34,009 nucleotides of DNA. Origin: a virus. Below the pieces are notes generated by a model. That model was not told where the DNA came from, did no database searches, and saw only the letters and a program-made list of their open reading frames with translations. The translations under genes and the position numbers were made by a program. The stretch covers positions 1 to 34,009 of the IMG/VR virus record IMGVR_UViG_3300021963_000392; one strand, written 5' to 3'. This document shows, piece after piece, positions 1 to 5,763 of this stretch (positions are counted from its first letter, which is position 1; each line of letters begins with the position of its first letter).

Positions 1-23
1 GTTCGTGTGCGCCAACGGGTCTG

Positions 24-61
24 AGAAAAAAACCCACCCCCCGTTATGGCGTAGGGGGGGT
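24..61 (-). terminator. Intrinsic terminator at the end of the leftmost operon
   Basis: Read on the minus strand, a run of C (positions 60-54) pairs with a run of G (42-37) around an 11-base loop and is followed by TGGG and seven T residues. The stop codon of the HNH gene (46-44) lies in the loop, so the hairpin ends the leftmost transcript. Stem and T-run are seen directly; termination is inferred. Confidence 0.75.
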
Positions 62-349
62 ATTTCCCCTGCGACTATTGCACGATCTGTGTGCTGCAAT
101 CAGTGGACTTGCTGGATCACCGGGGTAGTAGTGGTCTGCCGTAAAGGGGTCATCCAGCCTTCTGCCTTGTCCACATAACCAACAGACAGTAGCTGTATCC
201 CTGACGATCTTTGCTTGCTTCTGGTAGTTGCCCTTGTAGTGCGGTCTAGTGGCGTTACGCTCTAGGTCTGCCATACGCTGGCAATCATTACATAATGACG
301 GATTACGATGCAGTGCCTTGCACTTAAGACATGGTTTGTTAAATGCCAT
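44..349 (-). CDS. HNH endonuclease
   Basis: A 101-residue HNH nuclease. Two Cys pairs (CLKC near residue 8, CNDC near 20) precede the core: CWLCG near 56, the DHYYPG catalytic His region near 72, and AHRSCNSRRG near 86. This matches the zinc-stabilised HNH fold with a C-terminal H...N/C...R pattern. In many cos-type phages an HNH protein works with the terminase in packaging. Here it is the last gene of the window while the terminase genes are near the other end, so the two would be neighbours if the genome is circular or permuted. The start overlaps the end of the preceding gene by 11 bases. The nuclease call is firm; the role in packaging is inference. Confidence 0.85.
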   Translation of the reverse strand: MAFNKPCLKCKALHRNPSLCNDCQRMADLERNATRPHYKGNYQKQAKIVRDTATVCWLCGQGRRLDDPFTADHYYPGDPASPLIAAHRSCNSRRGNTPPTP

Positions 350-902
350 TTGCTCTAGCGATTATCTTGCCGTTGCCATAGGAGCGGTACTGGTCTAGTG
401 TCCCCCTAGTGTTGGGGTCGTGCATTGAAGCTGCTTCCATTGCTCGCAGTGCTGATAGGTCATGGTTCTTATGCCAGTCAGGTTTGTATTGCTTATCAGC
501 TAGTGACCCTAGTGCTAGGTCTGCGCCTGAACCGATAGCCCAGTAAGGCGCGGCAGTTAGCACACTAAAGTCCTCACCTATTAGGAATGCTTTGCCATGT
601 GTAATCAGTAAGGCTTCAGCATCCATGTCGGTATCTTTAACGGTGTCATCTATTAGTGGAATCACCTTAGTAACAATCCACTTCATCCACTCGCCAGACT
701 TAACTACTTCTGCCGGTGGCTTAGGGTATTCAATCGAATACTGCAACTGATCGCAGACTCTTGCGCTCCCGGCTACACCAATAAGCCAAGTGTCTTGCTG
801 AACGATCTTAGGCATGTCATGGTGAATAACGTTAGAGGTAATCCCTTGATCTGCTGTAAGCGTGCAGAAGTTGTTGCCTGTTGTCGTAACTATCGTGGTC
901 AT
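339..902 (-). CDS. HslV/proteasome-beta-like Ntn hydrolase
   Basis: 187 residues resembling the peptidase T1 family. The protein starts MTTIV, which after Met removal gives the same Thr-Thr-Ile-Val N-terminus as HslV, with Thr as candidate nucleophile. In mature numbering Asp17 (ADQG) and Lys31 (MPKI) stand close to the catalytic Asp17 and Lys33 of HslV and proteasome beta subunits. GVAGSA near residue 43 and LLITHGKAFLI followed by WAIGSGADLALG in the second half match conserved HslV blocks. No ATPase partner (HslU, ARC or Clp type) is encoded in the window, so the protein would act alone or borrow a host unfoldase. It is joined by an ATGA overlap to the preceding gene. Fold assignment is fairly confident; activity and substrate are unknown. 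Confidence 0.7.
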   Translation of the reverse strand: MTTIVTTTGNNFCTLTADQGITSNVIHHDMPKIVQQDTWLIGVAGSARVCDQLQYSIEYPKPPAEVVKSGEWMKWIVTKVIPLIDDTVKDTDMDAEALLITHGKAFLIGEDFSVLTAAPYWAIGSGADLALGSLADKQYKPDWHKNHDLSALRAMEAASMHDPNTRGTLDQYRSYGNGKIIARANGI

Positions 903-1195
903 CTATCTAGCCCATCGCTTAGGTGTATGCCGTATCTAACCAAGTCCACTGCTGACTGTAAGCCTGCTAAGTATTCCAGCGTAATGCTTGGGTCACCTAG
1001 CACTCTATAAGTAACCATTGCTTCTAGTTCTGCTTCGATAACGTCAGCTATTGCGTTGCGAGTTATCCCAACACTTAGCGACAGATTGACAACGCTTTTC
1101 TCTAGCTTCTCAAGGTCTGCATCTGGCTTATTCTTTAACGCTGAACGCACAAGGTCATTGTGAATAGTCACGCCAACAGTGTCAGTCCAGTTCAT
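899..1195 (-). CDS. Hypothetical protein, mostly helical
   Basis: 98 residues not recognised as any named family. The composition (alternating Leu, Ala, Glu and Lys, with LEKLEKSVVNLSLSV near residue 30 and EAELEAMVTYRVL near 53) suggests a small alpha-helical bundle. There is no Cys pair, signal peptide or membrane segment. The ATG start follows a 12-base gap after the short gene at 1208-1324, and the stop overlaps the start of the HslV-like gene as ATGA, so the two are probably co-translated. Function unknown. Confidence 0.65.
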   Translation of the reverse strand: MNWTDTVGVTIHNDLVRSALKNKPDADLEKLEKSVVNLSLSVGITRNAIADVIEAELEAMVTYRVLGDPSITLEYLAGLQSAVDLVRYGIHLSDGLDR

Positions 1196-1207
1196 GCGCC
1201 TAGTCTA

Positions 1208-1324
1208 TTAAGGTCTAAGACTTGATTTATCTATTGACACGTTGGCAGCCTGTAAGCATTCCCAGTAACTCTCGTGGTCTTGTGTATCACAACCAGCGCG
1301 ACAGATGCCGTTAGGTTCAGTCAT
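1208..1324 (-). CDS. 38-residue Cys/His small protein
   Basis: A short frame starting ATG at 1324 that overlaps the TAA of the HNH gene as TAATG. The product begins MTEPNGICRAGCDTQ and contains C-x3-C, then HESYWECL, a Cys/His arrangement that could hold a metal ion. Comparable short 'H-E-S-Y...C-L' proteins occur in actinobacteriophage early regions (recalled, not searched). The tight coupling and otherwise empty gap support it as a real gene. Function unknown. Confidence 0.6.
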   Translation of the reverse strand: MTEPNGICRAGCDTQDHESYWECLQAANVSIDKSSLRP

Positions 1325-1605
1325 TAGTCATCCCAACTATTCTTTAACCAGCCTTCAGCCTTACCGATTGCCGGGTTCTGCGTTATGTAAGTGTGGCAAG
1401 GTCTACAAAGCAATGCAAGGTTGTCCATGTCCGTAATGCTTCCACCTCTAGCCCGTGTCTTGATTTCGTGTACATCTGTTGCATAAGCCACAGCGCAACG
1501 CTGACAAGGTGGGAAGTCCCGTAGCAACTCTTGGACTAACTTACGGCGTTCAGTCGCGTACAGGCTTTCCATCTTCTTGGAGCGTGGTCTTATTGGCTTA
1601 GTCAT
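1324..1605 (-). CDS. HNH endonuclease
   Basis: 93 residues with a compact HNH core: CQRC near residue 34, VHEIKTRARGG near 45 carrying the first catalytic His, DNLALLC near 61 with the Asn, and CRPCHTYIT near 67 with the final His. The basic N-terminus (RPRSKKMESLY) likely contacts DNA. It overlaps its upstream neighbour by 8 bases and hands over to the 38-residue gene through TAATG. It sits between small zinc-finger-like genes and not beside the terminase, so it may be a free-standing nuclease. The family is clear; the target is unknown. Confidence 0.85.
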   Translation of the reverse strand: MTKPIRPRSKKMESLYATERRKLVQELLRDFPPCQRCAVAYATDVHEIKTRARGGSITDMDNLALLCRPCHTYITQNPAIGKAEGWLKNSWDD

Positions 1606-1855
1606 TAAACGGTAAGTCCCTTACTGTGGCGATACAGTGCTGCTTCATTACCTGCATTGCAACATGAAGTGCAGGCTCTTGGTCAGTAATCTTAATGGCT
1701 TCTAGGGCTTCAATGATCGTGTCACGGTGAGCGATCAGGCTCTTGTTCCTGTAACAGCTAGGGCACAAGGAATACTGCCGTTGTAACTCGTACACAGTCC
1801 ACCAGCCATCCGTTTGACTGGATGACCGGTGGCACTTGTGGCATTTACTTTTCAT
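1598..1855 (-). CDS. Small four-Cys zinc-finger-like protein
   Basis: 85 residues. CHKC at residues 5-8 and CPSC near 31 form two CxxC knuckles spaced as in a zinc ribbon. The C-terminal half is helical (DTIIEALEAIKIT, ALHVAMQVMKQ). No named family was recognised. The start lies inside the end of the small membrane-protein gene (overlap 11 bases) and the end overlaps the HNH gene by 8 bases, so it is part of a translationally coupled string. It may bind nucleic acid; that is inference from the Cys pairs. Confidence 0.65.
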   Translation of the reverse strand: MKSKCHKCHRSSSQTDGWWTVYELQRQYSLCPSCYRNKSLIAHRDTIIEALEAIKITDQEPALHVAMQVMKQHCIATVRDLPFND

Positions 1856-2060
1856 CAGTAAACGGCTTATTTAGTTCTTCAGTGTAAAGCCACTCTCTGT
1901 CTAGAGCTGCAAAGATTGGCTCACCTGTTGAGTTGTCTGCGTTTAGCATTTCAAGAAATGCTTGCTGTTGATCAGAATGATGCTTGCAAGCTAGTCGATA
2001 CCCGGCAAGGAATACCAAGATGCTTACTGATGCTGTTGCTAGAACTAGGGCAATAATCAT
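1845..2060 (-). CDS. Small single-pass membrane protein
   Basis: About 71 residues beginning MIIALVLATASVSILVFLAG, one hydrophobic segment followed by a polar tail rich in Asp, Glu and Gln. I chose the ATG at 2060, which overlaps the SSB stop as ATGA; an in-frame TTG at 2066 would add two residues. The charge pattern predicts a short outer N-terminus and a cytoplasmic tail, or a non-cleaved signal anchor. Function unknown; tiny membrane proteins recur in this operon. Confidence 0.6.
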   Translation of the reverse strand: MIIALVLATASVSILVFLAGYRLACKHHSDQQQAFLEMLNADNSTGEPIFAALDREWLYTEELNKPFTDEK

Positions 2061-2431
2061 AACCAAGGGTCACTTTCTAGGTTTACTTCTTTGGACTTGT
2101 TTGCTTTGACTACGGCTGCGATTTCATCAGCTGTAATTTCTACGGATGTGCGCTCTACACCGTTCTTATCTTCATACTTTGATACGCGAACCTTACCGAT
2201 AACTAGAATCGGCTGACCCTTTTTGAACTGGTCGGCTGCTGCATCTGCTAGACCACGCCACAAAACAATGTCGAAGTAGCTTGTTTCGCCGTCTGTCCAT
2301 GTGCCGTCTTGATTCTTACGGCGTTCGTTACACGCAATGCGCAACTTACAACGGCTAATGCCTGATGCTGTTACTTGAAAGTCTGGCTCAAAGACCAGAT
2401 TTCCCTGCGCTGTGATTGTTGGTAGTGCCAT
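2057..2431 (-). CDS. ssb: Single-stranded DNA-binding protein
   Basis: An OB-fold SSB of 124 residues from MALPTITAQGNLVFEPDF. Family blocks are visible: RCKLRIACNERR near residue 25, TSYFDIVLWRGLADAAADQFKKG near 47 to 70, and GKVRVSKYEDKNG near 75. The C-terminus ends ESDPWL, an acidic and hydrophobic tip that may play the partner-binding role of the bacterial DDDIPF tail. I preferred ATG 2431 over an in-frame ATG at 2461 because AGGA lies seven bases upstream and the longer form would run into the WhiB gene. It sits with RusA and the annealing protein, as expected for a recombination and replication module. Confidence 0.9.
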   Translation of the reverse strand: MALPTITAQGNLVFEPDFQVTASGISRCKLRIACNERRKNQDGTWTDGETSYFDIVLWRGLADAAADQFKKGQPILVIGKVRVSKYEDKNGVERTSVEITADEIAAVVKANKSKEVNLESDPWL

Positions 2432-2435
2432 TTTT

Positions 2436-2762
2436 TTATCCTGCTTCCTTTTGTCGCTCACGATAAATTCGTGAGTTTCTTGCTTCTTTTGTTTCTGGTT
2501 CTAACTTTCTTTTGTAATCTTCGTCAATCCTTACGGGTTCTATGTGAAAGAATCTACGAAGTTCTATGCGCTTTGCTTCTGTTGTGCCTGCCCAGTAGCC
2601 ATTAACTTTGACTTCTAGCGCGTATTGCAGGCAGTCATCGAACACATCACAGCTAAGGCAAATGCGCTTCAGCGTTGCTTCTGTGCTTGGAGCAATAGCC
2701 CCGGTTGGGAAAAACAACTCAGGGTCTACGCCTAAGCAGTTAGCCCGTGATGTATCAAACAT
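2436..2762 (-). CDS. WhiB-like iron-sulfur regulator
   Basis: 108 residues. The WhiB signature is complete: one Cys in ANCLGVDPELFFP near residue 8, then CLSC and a fourth Cys in DVFDDC near 35-44, and a GYWAGTTEAKR turn in place of the usual G[VI]WGGT. The C-terminal tail is strongly basic. WhiB proteins hold a 4Fe-4S cluster, bind the host principal sigma factor and are limited to actinobacteria and their phages. ATG 2762 was chosen because GAGG lies six bases before it; a longer frame to 2795 is less likely. It overlaps RusA by 8 bases. It probably redirects host or phage transcription. Confidence 0.9.
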   Translation of the reverse strand: MFDTSRANCLGVDPELFFPTGAIAPSTEATLKRICLSCDVFDDCLQYALEVKVNGYWAGTTEAKRIELRRFFHIEPVRIDEDYKRKLEPETKEARNSRIYRERQKEAG

Positions 2763-3174
2763 CTTGCACCTCACTTGCAATGACCTGACAACCAATACGA
2801 TCTGTGGCGTATTGCTTTGATGCGCTTAAAGCTATAACTAAGGCATCGTCTGTATAAAGTCCACCAGTTGTAAGCCCGTCAAAGGTGCTGCGAACTAACT
2901 TATCTAGGTCAGGTTTAACGGCAGGCCACTTACGAGTCACGGTCTTAGGTCTAGGCAAATGAAACACAAGGGCAATCTCTACCGGGGTAGTTAGTGTCCA
3001 CTGCTCAGCCATAGGCCATTTACTTGCTCTGTATTCCTGTGTAGCTGATGCAACGGCTTCGCGCCAAGGCTTAACCTTTTTGCTAGACTCAACCATGACC
3101 ACGCGACCATTCTTAACAAAGCCATTCTTTGAACCTTGCGGTGCTGGCTCGCCGTCAATCCAAAAGCTATACAT
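2755..3174 (-). CDS. rusA: RusA-like Holliday junction resolvase
   Basis: 139 residues. The N-terminus FWIDGEPAPQGSKNGF and the block KPDLDKLVRSTFDGL near residue 86, followed by YTDDALV near 107, are the RusA hallmarks; the clustered Asp residues coordinate the catalytic metal. RusA resolves branched DNA before packaging or during recombination, consistent with an annealing protein and SSB in the same operon. The start overlaps the previous gene by 8 bases, implying coupled translation. Family assignment is confident. Confidence 0.92.
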   Translation of the reverse strand: MYSFWIDGEPAPQGSKNGFVKNGRVVMVESSKKVKPWREAVASATQEYRASKWPMAEQWTLTTPVEIALVFHLPRPKTVTRKWPAVKPDLDKLVRSTFDGLTTGGLYTDDALVIALSASKQYATDRIGCQVIASEVQDV

Positions 3175-3463
3175 TGCCCACCCAGATCGCTAGAACTGCG
3201 CCGTGTGATTCTTTGCGCTTTGCTTTGCCGTAGCCAACTTTGCGAATCCAACCTGCACGCGCTGCCTTGTTCATAATTGCACCTGATGCGTTGTTCTTAT
3301 GCTGACCAACTCCACCGCTAGGAAGTCCAGTCATTGCTAGAACATCCTCGCTAGTGAACTCAGTGCCACGCTTTGCCAGTTGCAAGATCGCTACAAGTGC
3401 TTGGTCTGACCAATCAGGTTGAGCATCTAAAGCTAGTTGCATCCCTTGTTCTTTACTTGTCAT
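3167..3463 (-). CDS. Hypothetical, possible winged-helix protein
   Basis: 98 residues from MTSKEQGMQLALDAQPDW. TEFTSEDVLAMTGLPSGGVGQHKNNASGAIMNKAARAGWIRKVG resembles a small winged-helix arrangement in which GWIRKVGYGKAKRKESHG would be the wing. Similar proteins occur next to RusA in actinobacteriophages (recalled). The ATG at 3463 was preferred to an in-frame start at 3523, which would lie across the small membrane gene; GGGCGG precedes it. It may bind DNA in the recombination module, but this is inference. Confidence 0.65.
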   Translation of the reverse strand: MTSKEQGMQLALDAQPDWSDQALVAILQLAKRGTEFTSEDVLAMTGLPSGGVGQHKNNASGAIMNKAARAGWIRKVGYGKAKRKESHGAVLAIWVGNV

Positions 3464-3596
3464 CGCGCACCGCCCTAAGTGCCGGGTGGTTATCTGACGG
3501 TGGCAAGTTATCGCGTACTGCAAAGGCTAGAGCCATAAGAATCATGCCTAAGAATCCACCTAGTAGGAATAGGACTGCGCCTAGTAGAAATGTCAT
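3453..3596 (-). CDS. 47-residue single-pass membrane protein
   Basis: A short frame with start ATG 3596 overlapping the annealing-protein stop as ATGA, and a stop 11 bases inside the next gene. The product begins MTFLLGAVLFLLGGFLGMI, a strong membrane helix of about 25 residues, and ends in a soluble tail with Pro, Asp and Arg. Precise coupling on both sides supports it. Function unknown. Confidence 0.65.
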   Translation of the reverse strand: MTFLLGAVLFLLGGFLGMILMALAFAVRDNLPPSDNHPALRAVRDDK

Positions 3597-4156
3597 GCTC
3601 CCAACTCAACTTTCTTGTTGTCAAAGATAATGCGCAAGTTGCGCTTCTCTGCATCTGTAAATTCACCTGACTGAATCAACGGCACGATCTGGCTTAGTTC
3701 AACCAGTGATGCTGCGGTGTTGATGCGCTCAATCATTTTCTGAGTAGCTGTGCTTAAGTCTTTAGTTGCTTTAGGTGCTGGTTTTGTTTCCCCCGGTGCT
3801 TCCTTAGCCCAGAGATCAAGTGCTACGCCAAAGCGCATTGCTGCGTTTCTGATTGCGTTACCGATTGCGCCTTTAGTCATGTCGAACTTGTCACGACCCT
3901 GTGGTTCACCGTAGCCGTAGCGAGTAACACCACAAACCGTTAGTTCAATCCATAGACCGCCGTTTGAGTCAAAGGCTGGTAGTCCTGATTCTGTAAATGC
4001 TAAAGGCTTCCAAGTCCACATAGGGTCTACCTGAAGCAAGCGATCAGTTACCCAAGCGTGGCTAACGTAATCTAGTTGCAATCCGCCAGTTGGCAGTTTC
4101 TGTATTTGTTCTTTTGGAAATGGTGCGCGTAACGCATCCTGTTGTTCTTGCTTCAT
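3593..4156 (-). CDS. Rad52/ERF-like single-strand annealing protein
   Basis: 187 residues. The core runs from LRAPFPKEQIQKLPTGG through LQLDYVSHAWVTDRLLQVDP and WTWKPL to ELTVCGVTRYGYGEP, and ends in KGAIGNAIRNAAMRFGVALDLW near residue 95-116. This last block (K-x-A-x-x-x-A-x-x-x-A-x-x-R-x-G) is characteristic of Rad52-superfamily recombinases found in phages. The C-terminal 60 residues are a separate helical tail. It would pair complementary single strands with the SSB during replication-linked recombination. The superfamily is fairly sure; the exact subfamily cannot be set by eye. Confidence 0.8.
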   Translation of the reverse strand: MKQEQQDALRAPFPKEQIQKLPTGGLQLDYVSHAWVTDRLLQVDPMWTWKPLAFTESGLPAFDSNGGLWIELTVCGVTRYGYGEPQGRDKFDMTKGAIGNAIRNAAMRFGVALDLWAKEAPGETKPAPKATKDLSTATQKMIERINTAASLVELSQIVPLIQSGEFTDAEKRNLRIIFDNKKVELGA

Positions 4157-4374
4157 CGTGTTTCCTTTTCTGCTTTGATTTTGTTTAGCTTTTCGATAAT
4201 CGTTATAGCGTTCTGCTTACTCATTTTGTTAGGGTCTATTTCTCTATTGACTAGAGCGTTCATAAACTGCTTCTGGCTTGCATCTTCTTTAATCCCAATG
4301 CTCATTAGAAGTCGGTAGATAAGAAACTTCTGATCACGGCTTGCGTACTGCATACCTAAAGGAACGTAGCCCAT
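4153..4374 (-). CDS. Small helical hypothetical protein
   Basis: 73 residues. The middle reads SRDQKFLIYRLLMSIGIKED and KQNAITIIEKLNKI, the layout of short 'Q-x-x-x-L ... A-x-x-x-I-x-x-L' two-module helical proteins that lie beside phage recombinases. A good ribosome site (AGGTGG, six bases before ATG 4374) sets the start. The stop is coupled to the annealing protein by ATGA. A partner role for the annealing protein is suggested only by position. Confidence 0.65.
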   Translation of the reverse strand: MGYVPLGMQYASRDQKFLIYRLLMSIGIKEDASQKQFMNALVNREIDPNKMSKQNAITIIEKLNKIKAEKETR

Positions 4375-4496
4375 TAGTTACCACCTAGCGCAAACCAAGT
4401 GCCAACGAATAAGACGTACGCAATACCGATAACGGCGAGTGCTTGCAATAGTGCGCCGATCATTTTGGCGCGTGGTGTCCAGTTCCAGTTACGCAT
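4374..4496 (-). CDS. 40-residue membrane protein
   Basis: A short frame starting ATG 4496 with GGAG seven bases upstream. The product starts MRNWNWTPRAKMIGALLQAL and continues through a hydrophobic stretch (AVIGIAYVLFVGTWFAL) to the end: one membrane helix with a basic cytoplasmic-like head. The stop overlaps the next ATG as TAATG and the start overlaps the previous stop. The sequence, ribosome site and junctions all support a real gene. Function unknown. Confidence 0.7.
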   Translation of the reverse strand: MRNWNWTPRAKMIGALLQALAVIGIAYVLFVGTWFALGGN

Positions 4497-4695
4497 TTTG
4501 TAACTCCATTTCTAAAACGTATTTGAACGCATACTCTTTTGCTTGGGCGTAGCTGTTGGCATAAGCAACTGTTTCAATTTGTGCTTCGTCAAAGACGTAC
4601 CAGCAACAACGGCATTCATTCTGTCGCGCCCATAGAACGTCAGTTCCAGCTACTCGATAGCCACCGATTGAGTCTTTAACTGCTTTAAGTTTCAT
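4489..4695 (-). CDS. Small hypothetical protein
   Basis: 68 residues, not recognised. It begins MKLKAVKDSIGGYRVAGTD, contains a Cys cluster NECRCCWYV near residue 27 and ends in a helix (AQAKEYAFKYVLEMELQNA). It resembles short beta-beta-alpha host-takeover or double-stranded-RNA-binding-like folds only loosely. It is coupled to the preceding gene by an ATGA overlap. Function unknown. Confidence 0.6.
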   Translation of the reverse strand: MKLKAVKDSIGGYRVAGTDVLWARQNECRCCWYVFDEAQIETVAYANSYAQAKEYAFKYVLEMELQNA

Positions 4696-4955
4696 TGTGC
4701 ATCTACCTTTGTTGCTTTGCGTTCTGCTTGTTTTTTAGTCAGTTGTGCCTTACATTTGGAACACTCAGTTAAAGCTAACAACTGGGTAAAAGTTGCTTTT
4801 TCTAAAGCTTTGACATGTAGGGAACGACTACCGAAATTCATTCCTGATTTGCACTGCATTTCGCCTGCAATAACAGCGTGGGTCTTGCCACTTGACATAG
4901 AACCATCATTACAAATAGTGCCCGTTAAATATTTACCTTGATAAGTTAATTTCAT
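4692..4955 (-). CDS. Hypothetical protein, first gene of a promoter-led unit
   Basis: 87 residues, family not recognised. The N-terminal two thirds are polar with Gly and Ser (KYLTGTICNDGSMSSGKTH), and a CSKC knuckle near residue 66 precedes a very basic tail (KKQAERKATKVDAQ). It follows a 120-base non-coding stretch containing a good promoter, so it is the first gene of a transcript that runs through the recombination genes. The AAGGAAAC sequence before the ATG acts as ribosome site. Confidence 0.6.
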   Translation of the reverse strand: MKLTYQGKYLTGTICNDGSMSSGKTHAVIAGEMQCKSGMNFGSRSLHVKALEKATFTQLLALTECSKCKAQLTKKQAERKATKVDAQ

Positions 4956-4995
4956 TGCTTTGTTTCCTTAATCCTAGAACCTTGCGGTTCGCTTA

Positions 4996-5024
4996 TGTAT
5001 AACGCTACTGCATATGGCAGACAA
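4996..5024 (-). promoter_or_regulatory. Sigma-70-type promoter before the recombination operon
   Basis: On the minus strand TTGTCT (5024-5019) and TATACA (5001-4996) are separated by exactly 17 bases, in the only AT-rich non-coding stretch of the left arm (4956-5075). Transcription would start near 4989, about 34 bases before the ATG at 4955. A short hairpin (GAACC-GCAA-GGTTC) lies in the leader. Both hexamers match four of six consensus bases; spacing is ideal. Confidence 0.55.
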
Positions 5025-5075
5025 TTTTTACCATTTCAGCTATCTTTTTTTATTTATTTTCTTCGTACATTTGTT

Positions 5076-5465
5076 CTAATTTGTATAGGCAAAAACCCTT
5101 AGAAATCGGCGTTTTTCTAGTTTCTCTTTAGGGACTTTGCCAGATTTGCTTAGCTTGTAGCGTTCTTCAGGGGTCATACCGCCCCACATACCCCATTTTT
5201 CTTCTAGCCCGATCTCTAGGCAGAAGCCCACAACTGGGCATTCTTCACACAATCGCCGGGCTATGTCGTAAAGGTGGGGTTCGTCATCTTCAGGAAAGCA
5301 AGTATCCGGGTGAGCATCGTTGCACGCTGCCTTATGCATCCAGCCTTCAGGAGCAGAACAGATTAGGCACATGCCTGAATCTAGCCACTCCTCATGCTCA
5401 CAGTCTTTAATCATTAGACCATTATGGTCGCTTGAGTCCCATTTCCACCAATTTGGCGCGTACAT
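5076..5465 (-). CDS. WhiB-like regulator with N-terminal Cys/His extension
   Basis: 129 residues. The WhiB core starts at MHKAACNDAHPDTCFP near residue 43, with CEECPVVGFC near 73 and GMWGGMTPEERYKL near 91, the standard cluster-binding and sigma-contact motifs. The first 40 residues are an extra module with C-E-H-E-E-W and C-L-I-C, a likely zinc knuckle. ATG 5465 overlaps the previous gene by 44 bases with only AAGG 11 bases upstream; an in-frame ATG at 5414 would keep the Cys/His module and avoid overlap, so the start is uncertain. This is the second WhiB protein of the window. Confidence 0.88.
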   Translation of the reverse strand: MYAPNWWKWDSSDHNGLMIKDCEHEEWLDSGMCLICSAPEGWMHKAACNDAHPDTCFPEDDEPHLYDIARRLCEECPVVGFCLEIGLEEKWGMWGGMTPEERYKLSKSGKVPKEKLEKRRFLRVFAYTN

Positions 5466-5763
5466 CGTCAGGCATACCTTGTGACTTAGGGCTTGAACCT
5501 AGCTCTTTAGCCTTAGTCTTTTCTAGTTCACGCTCACGTTCAGACTTCCATTTAGCCACAACATTTACAGGCATAAACACTTCAGATGAAACCCGGTAAT
5601 GCTCTTTAGCGCACTTAGCAGCGAATGCGTAAGGCACTTCATCGCCAACAATAACCAGCCAAGCTTTAGCCATCAGTTCTTTCTCTGTATCGTCACGCCT
5701 TGAAACTCTAGGGTCAATCAAACTAATCGTGCCTAGCAGTTGCGCCATCTCAGCTGCGTTCAT
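5422..5763 (-). CDS. Helicase-loader-like protein
   Basis: 113 residues from MNAAEMAQLLGTISLIDPRV. The arrangement of a short N-terminal helix, AWLVIVGDEVPYAFAAKCAKEHY near residue 35 and VFMPVNVVAKWKSERERELE near 63 resembles the N-terminal domain of phage helicase loaders of the G39P type and similar small proteins next to replication initiators in actinobacteriophages. No replicative helicase gene is present, so it would load a host DnaB. ATG 5763 overlaps the previous stop as ATGA; an upstream in-frame start at 5814 lies inside the replication gene. Role inferred from motif layout and position. Confidence 0.6.
   Translation of the reverse strand: MNAAEMAQLLGTISLIDPRVSRRDDTEKELMAKAWLVIVGDEVPYAFAAKCAKEHYRVSSEVFMPVNVVAKWKSERERELEKTKAKELGSSPKSQGMPDDVRAKLVEMGLKRP

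Noticed and set aside
2991-3251. Minus-strand frame of 86 codons
   Set aside because: An out-of-frame shadow of RusA and the gene before it, with low-complexity basic sequence.
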